Source of the DNA: Okapia johnstoni
Lineage: Eukaryota; Chordata; Mammalia; Artiodactyla; Giraffidae
Direction of reading: 5' to 3'
Length of the DNA: 64,000 bases
Assembly (NCBI GenBank): GCA_024291935.2
Contig: CM044322.1
Location: 22,815,405-22,879,404 of the forward strand
How positions within the stretch are numbered: the first letter of the stretch is position 1; the number at the start of each line of letters is the position of its first letter. The translations under genes were made by a program, and so were the position numbers. Positions 50,421-62,206 of the stretch are shown piece after piece. The notes beneath the pieces were generated by a model, which was given only the letters and a program-made list of their open reading frames with translations, did no database searches and was not told the origin of the DNA.

Positions 50421-51899
50421 ATATAATTAATTAACTTCTATGTATTTAGAATGGGAGTAGGTATCAACCATCCTGGATGAGAACTGAGAAAACAGTTACT
50501 CAAATCATATCCTGTCAGGTTTAATGCTCTCCAAGAACCTTTACTGAAGCTGGATAGCATTGGACCCCTAGAGTCAGCTGCTTAGGAGACAGTTCCACTT
50601 GGCTGTTTCACACATACCACATGTCAATAACAAATCTGTTGGCTTCTCTCATAATTCCTCTTCTCCTGTGTTTCTTAGTTTGATGAAGACCATCACTATA
50701 TTACGCTTCCTGATTTTTCTATCTTTAGACATAATCCATTAATTACTATGGAAGATAAAGATGGGATGTTTTCTCTCACACACACTCTTAGTCCCAACAT
50801 ACACTTTCCATCCATCTTACTTACAATTTAGAATTTTTGTAGGATATTCTATTTATATTATTATAACTATGTAAATACATTTAATAACTGAGCCATATAA
50901 TATACTCTAATGACTTTTCCTTTCGTGAACAACTTTCTGTTTTCCCTGGAAATAATTGTGGTCTTTTGTTTGTTTATTCACTAAGATTTCTGTAAACATA
51001 ACCTTAATTTTTTTTTTTCATGTAATCATCACTAACTCAGCTCCAAACTCTTGTCCAATTATGTAAACATCCTTGGTGTATTAGGCCTCTTGTCAATTTT
51101 ACTTCCTTAAAGAAACTGTCTATAGATAAACTTCATTGTTGATATCTCATCAGGCTCCCTGTGGAAGCCCTTATGTCAGTATCTTTAGATCATTTTTTCT
51201 TGGTTTGGTCATATTTTCGGAGAAGGCTTTTTTCATCTCTTTCTTGAAGGATAAAGATGTGGTTGTCAAAATTCTGGAGAGCCTGGTAAAAGCTGAAGAC
51301 TGAGGATGTCTCAATCTCAGTATGTCAACTTTTACTAACTCACTATATTTTCAATATGATATTCCCATACTTGACTCAATGTGGTGTCCATTTTATTCCC
51401 TAAAGAGAACAACCCTCTAGTCTTCTGTCAGAGTGGAAATGGGAAGTCATTTTCTTATATAGACAGGGAGATGATTTGGGGGGGTCCAACTCTTTAAAAT
51501 AAGTTGAATCATTTCTCCTCATTTTTTATCCTCCTTTACATCTACTTCCAGAGTGTCTGTTACCTTTTATTCCTGAGATTTGGGGGGGGGGGGGCAATCT
51601 CTGGTTCAGATCGGCTTCCTATTTATTAATAGTTGCCCCCACTGCTTACTTAACACTAGGATTCCACTTTCTCCAGTATGTTGATCAATTACCACTCTTC
51701 CATCTATTATCTAGCTTCTAAAGCTTTGTTACTCTTGTGTTTTCCCTGTTTGCTTTTATGGTTTATATATTTATAAAAATCCCATTGTCATCTTTTAAAA
51801 CATCTTTTAATTTTGGCAGGGAGAAATATAATGTATCTGTTCAATTTACCTTCCTTAAATAAAAGCCCCTAGCCTTTTAATTATATCTCTTGCTACTCT
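50421..51899. other. Intergenic, no gene recognised
   Basis: AT-rich sequence. A run of 13 G at 51582-51594 is notable; no open frame or named repeat is supported. Confidence 0.4.
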
Positions 51900-52260
51900 T
51901 CCAAAGCCACTCTACTTGTAGTTCTTCAAATGTGCTTTTTCTCTCACACATACACATACACACATTTTCATGTTACTCTCCCTGCTAGATTAGCTTTCTT
52001 ACTCCCCCTTCCCCCACCTCTGCCGAGGAACTCCTGTTCATCCTTCACTAGGAGCTCTCACCTCCACCGGGACACTTCTCAGACACTTTCCTGTGACTCT
52101 ATAGCTCTCTGGATATCTGCTCACCACAGCAGTTACCTTCCTGGATAATATCTGCTTATTTACTTTTCTGTTCTTACCCACTGGACTTTAAAGACATACT
52201 AATGGATCTCTCACAAGGCCTTCTTCCTCCAGGGATACCTCTGGCAAAAGAACATTTCTT
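51900..52260 (+). repeat. L2 3'-region remnant
   Basis: GAACTCCTGTTCATCCTTCA, CTCTGGATATCTGCTCACCA and CTGGACTTTAAAGACATAC fit the L2 3' region. Diverged. Confidence 0.4.
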
Positions 52261-52937
52261 TTAACTAAGTGGGAAATGAGAGACTATATGAGATGCTTCC
52301 CTAAGGCAGGGTTCCAGACCAGGAGTTTCAGTGCAAACCATGAAAAATATTATTATTGTTATGATAAAAGTCTCTCTCCTAGATTAGTTCTCAAAGTTAG
52401 ACAAGAAATTAACTGCCCTCAAAATTATGCATACTGCTTTTTAGTCAAAGCACTTTAGCATTCATCAATTAATTATAGTAATTTACTATCATTAGCTAGC
52501 TAATTAAATTTGAAACTGAACCTCCAGAGGAGAAAGACCAATTTGGAAATACCACTCCAGGCAGATGTCCATAGGCCTAACTCCTAATTTCTTGACCTTC
52601 CATGAAAAATAGTGGGTTCTGGGTTGGAACTGGGCCAAGCAACCTTCCCATGGGTTACTCCTCCTCATTACAAGCATCCAAGCCTAGTTCCTCTCCTCTC
52701 CAGAGTTTCAATAGCAAACATTTCTGAAAGTGTCCCCCCAGGTGACATACTCATCAGAATCACATTACTATTTTCAAACAGAAACAAAAGGTCATCTCCA
52801 ACATAAATACAAACAAAATGCAGAGCTTCTCTGGCCCTTACTCTTGCAAAAAAAATGGAGAATAAAATGACTAGAGCTATAAACCAAGCCACTCTTTCAG
52901 TGTTTGAGGACTGCTTAAAAAGCGGTTTTGTTGGTAT

Positions 52938-54035
52938 GCTGATAAAATGGACAACCTAGAAGAAATGGACAAATTCTGAGAAAGGTACAATCTCCCAAGC
53001 TTGAACTAGGAAGAAACAGAAAATATGAGCAGAAAAAATACCAAAAATGAAATTAAACCAGTAATTTTAAAACTTCCAACAAACAAAAGTCCAGGACCAG
53101 GTGGCTTCACAGGTGGGTTCTACCAAACATTTAGAGAAGAGTTAACACCTCCTTCTGAAACTATTCAAAAAAATTGCAGAGGAAGGAAAACTTCCAAACT
53201 CATTCTACAAGGCCACCATGACTCTGATACCAAAACCTGACAAAGATATCACACAAAAAAGAAAATTACAGGCCAATATCACCAATGATATCAACAGTAT
53301 CACCAATGGGCTCCCCTGGCGGCTCAATGGTGAAGAATCCACCTGTCAACATTTGTCAATAACAAATGTCGATGAGGATGCGGAGAAAAAGGAATCCTAG
53401 TACACTGTTAGTGGGAATGTAAACTGGTACAGCTTCTGTTGAAAACAATATGAAAGTTTCTCAGAAAATTGAAAACAGAACTACCATATGACCCAGTAAT
53501 TCCACTCCTGGGTATATATCTGAAGAAAACCAAAAACACTAATTCTAGAAGATACAATTACCCCAGTGTTCATAGCAGCATTACTTACAATATATATACA
53601 CACACACACTCAATGGAATACTACTCAGCCATAAAAAGAACAAAATTTTGCCATTTGTAGCAACATAGATGGACTTGGAGGACATTATGCTAAGTAAAAT
53701 AAGTCATTCAGGGAAAGTCGAATACCATATGATATCACTTTTATATGGAATCTATAAACCACAACAAACTAGTAAATACAATGTAAAAGACAAACTAGTG
53801 GTTACCCCTGGGCAGAGAGAAGAGAGGAGGGGCAAAAAAGGGGTAGAGGAGTAAGAGACACAAACCATTAGGTACAAAATAAACTACAAGGATACATCAT
53901 ATAACACAGGGAATATAGCCAATATTTTATAATAACTATAACTAAACTATCACCTTTCAAAATTGTGAATCGCCATATTGTGAAAATTTTATAATATTGT
54001 ATAGCAACTAATATTAAATTAAAAGAAACATAGTA
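52938..54035 (+). mobile_element. L1 LINE with large internal deletion
   Basis: The left part (52938-53307) reads as L1 ORF2 reverse transcriptase: NLEEMDKF, then LPTNKSPGPGGFTGGFYQTF and an altered LIPKPDKD-like segment. The right part (53350-54035) is the far 3' end of ORF2 and the 3' UTR (CCATATGACCCAGTAATTCC, CTCAATGGAATACTACTCAG, GGAATATAGCCAATATTTTA). The polymerase active site and most of the 3' half of ORF2 are missing, and about 42 bp of SINE head fills the join. Confidence 0.8.
53308..53349 (+). mobile_element. Bov-tA SINE head fragment at an L1 deletion join
   Basis: GGGCTCCCCTGGCGGCTCAA then TGGTGAAGAATCCACCTGTC is the first 42 bp of a Bov-tA (tRNA part). The rest is absent. 3'-truncated SINE heads are unusual. 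Confidence 0.7.
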
Positions 54036-54654
54036 AAATTATCAAAAAAGTTATTTTGTTGGGGCAGAGATTTGGGGAAGGATGGAAACAATAGAATGGA
54101 AGAAGACAAACTTCTACTTGGGTAACTAGTGTTCTCGTAATACAAAACAGACTCCCGGATTTATTTCTCTTCCATACATAAGAGACTTGACCTTTCACTT
54201 GAAATCTTTTCACTTCTTAATGAAAAGGAAAGTGAAGAGGAAAATTAGCTGGTGTGTGTTGTAGCCCCACATAGGCACTGAAATCACTAGAAACGTGCTC
54301 ATGGAGGATTAGTCCCAAAGCGGTCTGATAAGCACACATTTGCTGATCCTGAGAGGTAACCCTCCTAATCCATTAAGGCCCCTACCCCTAACAGTACCAG
54401 CCTGGTTTTTTCCCCTTAGGAGAAAGGGGAGAAAAAGGAAGTACAAATATCTCAGGATGCAGTGATTTTTCTAAAAAGAGCAAAATACGTCTACTCATTC
54501 CCATTGCAGATTGCTTATGATGGAGTCTGATTATGATGCTGCTATTATTTACATCACATAATATTAATAAAGATAATGGTAATAATAACAGCAATTAGTT
54601 TCAGGTGCTTTCACAGTTTACATTACAGCTTGTGAAATACATGAGAAATATTTT
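54036..54654. other. Intergenic, no gene recognised
   Basis: AT-rich, unique-looking sequence. Confidence 0.4.
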
Positions 54655-54750
54655 ATTATCTCCATTTTTACATGGAATTAGGCTCTTCTAGAGAAAGTGA
54701 TTGCCCATGGCCACAAAGCTAGTTGGTGACACAGCTGAAATTCCAACTTT
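54655..54750 (-). repeat. MIR SINE remnant, antisense
   Basis: TTATCTCCATTTTTACATGG, GAAAGTGATTGCCCATGGCC and ACACAGCTGAAATTCCAAC. Confidence 0.6.
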
Positions 54751-54754
54751 GGTC

Positions 54755-55390
54755 AGTTTGGTTCAGTCAATCAGTCATGTCCAACTCTTTGTGACCCCAT
54801 GGAATGCAGCACGCCAGGCCTCCCTGTCCATTACCAACTCCTGGAGTTTACCCAAATGCACGCCCATTGAGTCAGTGATGCCATCCAATCATCTCATCCT
54901 CTGTCGTCCCCTTCTTCTCCCACCTTCAATCCTTCCCAGCATCAGAGTCTTTTCCAATGAGCCAGTTCTTCACATCAGGTGCCCAAAGTATTGGCATTTC
55001 AGCTTCAGTATCAGTCCTTCCAATGAATATTCAGGACTGATTTCCTTTAGGATGGACTGGTTGGATCCCCTTGGATCCCCTTGCAGTCCAAGGGACTCTC
55101 AAGAGTCTTCTCCAACACCACAGTTCAAAAGCATCAATTCTTCAGCGCTCAGCTTTCTTTATAGTCCAACTCTCACATCCATACGTGAACACTGGAAAAA
55201 CCATAGCTTTGACCAGACGGACCTTTGTTGGCAAAGTAATGTCTCTGCTTTTGAATATGCTGTCTAGGTTGGTCATAACTTTTTTTCCAAGGAGCAAGTG
55301 TCTTTTAATTTCATGGCTGCAGTCACCATCTGCAGTGATTTTGGAGCCCCCAAAAATGAAGTCTGTCACTATTTCCATTGTTTCCCCATG
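54755..55390 (-). mobile_element. BovB LINE 3' fragment, antisense
   Basis: From the 3' tail (TTCAGTCAATCAGTCATGTC) back to the CATTGTTTCCCC segment just after the polymerase. It encodes on the minus strand the CESWTIKKAE part of the C-terminal domain. A 10-bp word, TTGGATCCCC, is duplicated in tandem at about 55060-55080. TGGTCAGTTTG and TGGTCATTTG at the edges may be a worn duplication. Confidence 0.87.
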
Positions 55391-56867
55391 TGGTCATTTG
55401 ATGACAATTGTTACAGAGTTACTCCATTCTCTCCATATGCATTAAAGTGCTTATAGCTGCAAATAAAAGAAATCTCAGCTAAAAATCCAGATAAAGGGCA
55501 ATTGATTCAGTGCTTCAGTGACATCCAGGACCCAGGTTTTTTCCATTTTTCTTCTCTACTAGGTCAAATGTCTTCCCCTCATGGTTTTAAAATGCTACCA
55601 CAATCCTAGACATGACCTGTTTAGACAAAGTCCAAACACAGAAAAAGGACTATCTCTATAACATGTCCCTTTTTAAAAAGCAGAGGCAACTCCCTTTCAC
55701 ACTTCATTGGTCACAATTTCATCATATGCCCTATCTCAACTTGCCTATCACTTGCCAATTGGCACCATCTTGATTGGCTTACCAGTCAAGATTCAATGCA
55801 GTAAGGCTAGGAAAGCGCCCACTCTCTGCTGAACAAAATGGATTCTCAGAGAAAAGTAAATAAAATTTGTCAGCAAAGAAGAACAGAGGAATGCTCTGGG
55901 ATTGGGATCAGCTGTCACTCCATCAATACGGCAGACCATTTTCTAAAACATCCTGCTATCAAATACTGAAACAAAACATCTGGTAATTTTCTAACTATAA
56001 TGGATATATAAGGCTATGAGAGAAACGTCAAAGTCCAATATGATTAAATATGTGTGGTGCTAGACATACAACACTGTGGAGGGAACTCCACTAACTGGAG
56101 GTAAAGAGACCTGAGTTCTACGAACGAGTGGATGGTCGTAACCTATCTAATCTTGACTTCTTTCTTTGTCACACTAGTTAACAATGCCTGCCTCTATCTA
56201 CTTCTTGGAATTTTTCTTACTGTAAATGGCTTACTAAATCGTTATTGTCATTAAGCTGAAGTTACTTTCCAATGAATAAATACAACAGGGAAGATTTTTG
56301 GTTTTGAAGGCATGTTGAGTGTTCCTCTTGCTGGGTCCTCCCCATGATTTCTTTCTCCTCCCCAGGTCTCAAACAAACCTGAAACATGTTTTGTGAATCC
56401 TCCACTCCTGGTGCCTGACCCTGAAGCGCGGACCAGGATGTCTGTCAGTCAGCATCTAAGAGTATTTTCTGAGTTCACTGTAATGTACACATTGAACCCA
56501 CTGTCTGTCTTTTCATCTCAGTGAACCTATTTGATGAGGAAGTGGGTGTCAGGGATCACAGTGATCCCAGTGAAGCTGAGGAGACTCAGGGAACTAACAG
56601 TGATTTGACTGCTTTCATTTCTTTGCAACAAGAGATATTTCATCAAGCACTTTTACCTCTCACAAGATTCTTGGCTACCTTTCTCCATGGCTCTTTCTCT
56701 CTCTGGTCACATCTTTCAGACTGGGATTCATTCTCTGATTATAACTTGGCTGTGTCTCTCTTACTCACCAAGCCGAACTTCACTGCTAGGTTCATCCTGA
56801 TGGTGTGCCCACATCACTCAATCTGTTCTTATTTACTACATTGGTTCTGGTTTACCTTCACTCTTAT
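55391..56867. other. Intergenic, no gene recognised
   Basis: Unique-looking sequence. A 133-codon open frame (56521-56922) extends into the following SINE and has no protein resemblance. Confidence 0.4.
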
Positions 56868-57025
56868 GACTGTGGCCTGTCAGGCTCCTCTGTTCATGGA
56901 ATTCTCCAGGCAAGAATACTGAAGTGTGTTACCATTTCCTTCTCTAGGGGATCTTCCCAGGGATCGAACCAGGTCTCCTGCACTGCAGGCAGATTCTTTA
57001 CCTCTGAGCCACCAGGAAAGTCCTA
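56868..57025 (-). mobile_element. Bov-tA SINE fragment, antisense
   Basis: ACTGTGGCCTGTCAGGCTCC to TCTGAGCCACCAGGAAAGTC. The outer 3' part of the SINE is missing. Confidence 0.85.
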
Positions 57026-59058
57026 ACATACCTATATTTATAAATAAAAATAAACTAAACTTTTTATTCTTGTTTAGTTCTCGGTGAAGATCTGGAGATT
57101 AAAATTATGATTGCTTTATAAAATGAATTCAGAAGCTTGATCAATTATTTTAAAATCTGTGGATCTCCTAAATGAAGAATTTTATGGGTCATACTCTGTG
57201 GTTCCTCTATATTTTGAACACTTCTTACAAGATCATCCTATTTGAAGGATCATAACTAAGTAAAATAAAAAACAAAACGATTTTTTTAGATGAAATATAC
57301 CTCTATGTTTGCATCTTTCTGGTATCTCTTGAGCAGACTGAGGATAGGACAGAAGAATGGAGAAGGGGAAATATGCCCTCAGATTTCCCACTCCATCCCT
57401 CACTGTCTCTCACCCTGAAATATAATAGAAAATCTCATGTATCCACAGTGCTGTTTATCTATCAATACCTCCACCCATGAAACATCCATTAGCATCCTTC
57501 CAACTTCTTTTATCCTGTATCAGGCAGCTAAAGAAATGCAGCCTAAGAGTCCTAGGTTCCATTGCAGTACATTCTTGGTGTTCTTTTTTTTTTCCATTTC
57601 AGTGCCCTCAAAATAGAGAAGGAGCATTTGGACAGCTCACAGTCACACTCAGGCCATCTGACAAGGCGTATGTTAGCAGGCACGGGAGCATCTATGGGGC
57701 ACTCTGAGGCCCTCCCTGATCTGGAAAGATGTGGTCATGATTCATGTTTCTACGGCAAATGACAAGAGGAAGAACAGAGCCTGCCACTTATTAGCAAGTG
57801 TCCCTGCTGTCCTTGTCCTCACTTGCTGTATTTCTCAGTTTAGAATCGTCTCATAACCTCAGGACCAGCCTGCATTTAGAATTTCCTGGGTACCAAAAAA
57901 ACCCTATAATTTTATCACTACTGCCCCTGCCCCTCAGTTTTCTTTGAGCAATCTCTGTGATTGGAAGAAGCTAAGGAATATACAGGAAGTCTGAAGAACC
58001 TTAAAACATAGTGTTCAAAGACAAATGTTTCCCTCTCTTGATTAATAGGTCAAGTAAGCAATTGCTTCTGTAAGGTGGTCTGAAGACATTAATCAACAAA
58101 AGGTCTGCCTACCTCATACATTTTCCCCTCTCTGGCCTGAAATTCTGCTACTAGTTTTACTGATGGGAGGGAAATTACTTTCCCTTTCTTGTTGCAGAGA
58201 TGGAAGGAACACAGACAGCGCATCCAAATCCGCATCTCCCTCAGTTTGCCCAGGACTAACTTTGCTCTAAAATTTTCACAAATGTTCAGGTGGGTAAAGA
58301 GGGGTCCCAGGTGGGTATCGGGGGCTGTAGGGAGGAGGATGGTTGTGGGAGAGTAGAAGACACAGACAGACAAACATTTCTAAACTAGTAGATACTCCTC
58401 CTAACTCAATACTCTATAAAATCCAGGAAGAAGAAAGGTTTGCAGTGCCTCTCAGCCTCCTCCAGCTCCAAGAATTTCCTCTCTTGACAAGGAATTTCCT
58501 CTCTTCCCACCCAGCAATTGAGTAGGAGAATAAGGAAGTATAGGAAAAAAAAAAAAAGAAAGAAAATTAGCAAGCAATATTTTCTGAGGTAACCTGTACA
58601 TTGATTTATTTATTTCTGTATTATTTTTGTATATGTTAATTTTATGCAAGTAATTCCAGAATTGTAAGTTGTTTTTACTATTTCCAGCATGTAGATTCCT
58701 GGAGAAACCCTCCTATTATTCAAACACCAAAGCAGCGACAAAACAACTTGAGAATTACAATAGGATGTAAAATACAGGATCAGTGACAAGGTGGTCCCAG
58801 GGGTATCTGCAGGCACAGTTGTCAGTTCACTCTTCATGTTCTGAATGGAAGCTACAGAGAGGCCCAGGATCCAGAAGACTCAGCTCCTTAGAGCATATGT
58901 TTACTCATCCCTTCCTTCATTCAACAAATACTAAGTAATCTGTAGTATAAGCTAGAAATACCTACTAGGGGCTGGTCATGGCCACCCAGTTATTAAAACA
59001 CTACTCTTGCCGGTCAAAAATCTGAAAATCACAGTGTGATGTGGTGAGCTGTAGCGGT
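57026..59058. other. Intergenic, no gene recognised
   Basis: Unique-looking sequence with an A13 run near 58543. The small open frames show no family signature. Confidence 0.4.
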
Positions 59059-59340
59059 GGGCTTCCCAGTGGCTCAGTGGTAAAGAATCCACCCAGCAGT
59101 GCAGGAGACCTGGGTTCTTCCATCCCTTTATCAGGAAGATTTTCTGAAGGAGAAAATGGCAACTTGCTCCAGAAGGGGGCGACAGAGGATGAGATGGTTG
59201 GATAGCCTCCCGGACTAAATGCACATGAGTTTGAGCATACTCGGAGATAGTGAAGGACAGGGAAGCCTGGTGTGCTGCAGCCCATGGGGTCGCAAAGAGT
59301 CAGACACGACTGAACAACTAAGCGTGCGCGCGCGCGCGCG

Positions 59341-59405
<65 letters not shown>

Positions 59406-59406
59406 C
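59059..59406 (+). mobile_element. Chimeric SINE (tRNA/BovA head, BovB tail) ending in a (GC)n(AC)n tail
   Basis: Bov-tA head (GGGCTTCCCAGTGGCTCAGT) to about 59174 joins BovB 3' end (GGGGGCGACAGAGGATGAGA onward) and ends GACACGACTGAACAACTAA, then a dinucleotide tail. GTAGCGGT (59051-59058) and GTAGTGGT (59407-59414) flank the whole unit, microsatellite included. The BovB tail is shorter than in the similar element at 16584. Confidence 0.75.
59322..59402 (+). repeat. (GC)n(AC)n microsatellite
   Basis: 81 bp of strict purine-pyrimidine alternation: about 12 CG units followed by about 26 CA units. Confidence 0.95.
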
Positions 59407-59529
59407 GTAGTGGTAGAAATGGCAGAGTCTTCAAACAGAGCAAAGAAATGGCATTCAACTTAGAGAAAGTGTTGTGTGTTTGTGTGTGTGCACGCGCGTG
59501 TGTGCTGAGGAGTAACATGCCATGCATAG

Positions 59530-60469
59530 GGATCAAAAATAACTTTATTGTGAGAAGGACACCAGCAAATAAGCCTGGAGAAGCCAGCAGGGGTCGCTCA
59601 TGAAGAACAGTGCATGCTATATTAAGGAATGTGCACTTCACCCTGTAAATAAAAACTGGGGGACCACGGACAGAATTCAATCAAGGGCATATTATAGTCA
59701 AACTTAATTATGAAGTCCAATCATCTGCCAGGTCTAGAAGATGAGTTGGAGGAGGTAAACAATGGCTGTAGAGAGAGCAGTTAGGAATCATTGCTGTGAT
59801 TCAGAGAGGTGATAGGAGCCGAAAGTGGAGAAGTGGCTGGGGGATGGGACAGGAAGAGAACTCTGTGGCAGGCAAAGCCAACCACATTTAGAGGGAGATT
59901 GAATGAGAAGCGAAGAACGGAAGATGTCCAGGATGGCCCTAAAATGTCTTACTTAAGTGGTCAGTATAATAAATGGTGGAGCCAAATCTAGCTAAAGAAC
60001 ATAGGAGGAAGTTTGGTAAGAAAGATGATGACTTCAGCACAGCCATGTTAGGTTTGATGGGTCTAAGTACCATCCGGGTGTAGGTTTCCAGCAAGTCAGT
60101 TCAACAAAAGGATCTGAAAGTCAGGTAAGAAGTCTGAGGTTTAGGAATTAGCAACAGCAAGGTGATAGTGTAAACCATAAAAGTGGGTGCACTGACTCTG
60201 AGAACTATGTAAAAAATGAAAAGGGAGCTGATCTAATGATGAAATCTTTAAGGAACACTGAAATATAAAAGGCAAGAAGAGAGAGAAGTGTCCATCCACA
60301 GGAGATCTAGAGGAAGCACCATAAAGAAAAACCAGAAGAGTGAGACTACCTGAAAGCCAAAAGTGGGAAGAAATTCAAAAGCCTACATCAAATGCAGTAG
60401 AAGTACAGCAAAACATAAAATCTTAAATATCTCACTGGATATGGTAGTTAAGAGGCCACTGATCATTTT
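59530..60469 (-). repeat. L2 LINE remnant, antisense (left part, split by BovB)
   Basis: GAAGATGTCCAGGATGGCCC, AAATGCAGTAGAAGTACAGC and GTTAAGAGGCCACTGATCA follow antisense L2 coding order. The text resumes beyond the BovB at 62207. Confidence 0.55.
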
Positions 60470-60900
60470 CAGTTCAGTCGCTCAGTTATGTCTGACTCTT
60501 TGCGACCCCATGGACTACAGCATGCCAGGCTTCCCTGTCCTTCACCAACTCCCGGAGCTTACTCAAACTCATGTCCATTGAGTCGGTGATGCCATCCAAC
60601 CATCTAACCCCTTCTTCTCCTGCCTTCAATCTTTCCCAGCATCAGAGTCTTTTCCAATGACTCAGTTCTTCACATCAAGTGGCCAAATTATTGGAGTTTC
60701 AGCTTCAACATCAGTCCTTCCAATGAATATTCAGGACAGATCTCCTTTAGGATGGACTGGTTGGATCTCCTTACAGTCCAAAGGACTCTCAAGAGTCTTC
60801 TCCAACACCACAGTTAAAAAGCATCAATTTTTCAGTGTTCAGCTTTCTTCACAGTCCAAATCTCACATCCATATATGACTACTGGAAAAACCATAGTTTT

Positions 60901-60997
60901 TTTTTTTTTTTTTTTTTAGTTTATTTTCTATTTTTTAACTTTACAATATTGTATTTGTTTTGCCACACACAGACATGAATCCACCATGGGTGTACAC
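60901..60997 (-). mobile_element. L1-BT-type 3' end inserted in BovB (first)
   Basis: A T-run (antisense poly(A) tail) is followed by TTTATTTTCTATTTTTTAAC and ACATGAATCCACCATGGGTG, the bovine L1 3' end in antisense. AGTTTT at 60895-60900 and 60998-61003 may be the duplication. The BovB text continues on both sides. Confidence 0.82.
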
Positions 60998-61238
60998 AGT
61001 TTTGACTAGACGGACCTTTGTCAGCAAAGTAATGTCTTTGCTTTTTAATATGCTGTCTAGGTTGGTCATAGCTTTTCTTCCAAGGAGCAGGCGTCTTTTA
61101 ATTTCATGGCTGCAGTCATCATCTGCAGTGATTATGGAGCCCAAAATAATAAAGTCTGTCACTGTTTCCATTGTTTCCCCATCTATTTGCCATGAAGATG
61201 GGACCAGATGCCATGATCTTAGTTTTCTGAAAGTTGAG

Positions 61239-61435
61239 GTTTTTTTTTTAATTACTTTATTTTCTATTTTTTAACTTTACAATATTGTATTTGTTTTGCC
61301 ATACATTGACATGAATCCACCATGGGTGTACATGTTTTCCTCTTCCAGAACCCCCCTTCCACCTCCCTCCCCATCCCATCCCGCCAGGTCATCCCGGTGC
61401 ACCAGCCCCGAGCACCCTGTATCATGCATTGAACA
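61239..61435 (-). mobile_element. L1-BT-type 3' end inserted in BovB (second), exact 10-bp duplication
   Basis: A T-run, the same L1 3' words as the first copy, then a further 100 bp (CACCTCCCTCCCCATCCCAT, GTGCACCAGCCCCGAGCACC). GAAAGTTGAG flanks it exactly at 61229-61238 and 61436-61445. Confidence 0.93.
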
Positions 61436-62206
61436 GAAAGTTGAGTTTTAAGTCAATCTTTTCACTCTCCTCTTTCACTTTCATCAAGAGGCTCTTTAGT
61501 TCTTCTTCACTTTCTGCTGTAAGGGTGGTGTCATCTGCATACCTGAGGTCATTGATATTTCTCCTGGCAATCTTGATTCCAGCTTGTGCTTCATCCAGCC
61601 CAGCATTTTGCATAATGTACTCTGCATATAAGTTAAATAAGCAGGGTGACAATATAAGCCTTGACATACTCCTTTTCCTTTTTGGAACCAGTCTGCTCTT
61701 TCATGTCCCGTTCTAACTGTTGCTTCCTGACCTGCATACAGGTTTCTCAGGAGGTAGGTCAGGTGGTCTAGTATTCCCATCTCTTTAAGAATTTTCCACA
61801 GTTTGTTGTGATCCACACAGTCAAAGGCTTTGGCATAGTCAATAAAGCAGAAATAGATGTTTTTTTGGAACTCTCTTGCTTTTTCGATGATCCAGCAGAT
61901 ATTGGCAATTTGATCTCTGGTTCCTCTGCCTTTTCTAAATCCAGCTTGAACATCTGGAATTTCATGGTTCACATACTGTTGAAGCCTGTCTTGGAGAATT
62001 TTGAGCATTACTTTGCTAGCATGTGAGATGAGTGCAATTGTGCGGTAGTTGGAACATTCTTTGGCATTGCCTTTCCTTGGGATTGGGATGAAAACTGACC
62101 TTTTCCGGTCCTGTGGCCACTGCTGAGTTTTCCAAATTTGCTGGCATATTGAGTGCAGTACTTTCACAGCATCATCTTTTAGGATTTGAAATAGTTCAAT
62201 CATTTT

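Larger units (their letters stand above)
60470..62198 (-). mobile_element. BovB LINE, antisense, interrupted twice by L1
   Basis: The 3' tail (CAGTTCAGTCGCTCAGTTAT) lies at the left and the 5'-truncated end (TTTGAAATAGTTCAA) at the right. The minus strand carries a 235-codon frame (62203-61496) with GFRKGRGTRDQIANICWIIE and DYAKAFDCVDHNKLW, and a shifted frame (61667-61422) with [24 protein letters not shown] is intact (61541 to 61530), but a frameshift separates it from motif A, and motif B is altered to GVCQGLYCHPA. Two L1 3' ends (60901-60997 and 61239-61435) split the C-terminal part. ATCATTTT flanks the BovB exactly at 60462-60469 and 62199-62206. Confidence 0.9.

Noticed and set aside
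59001..59410. Open frames with Arg-Ala, Thr-His or Cys-Val repeats
   Set aside because: They are translations of the (GC)n(AC)n microsatellite.
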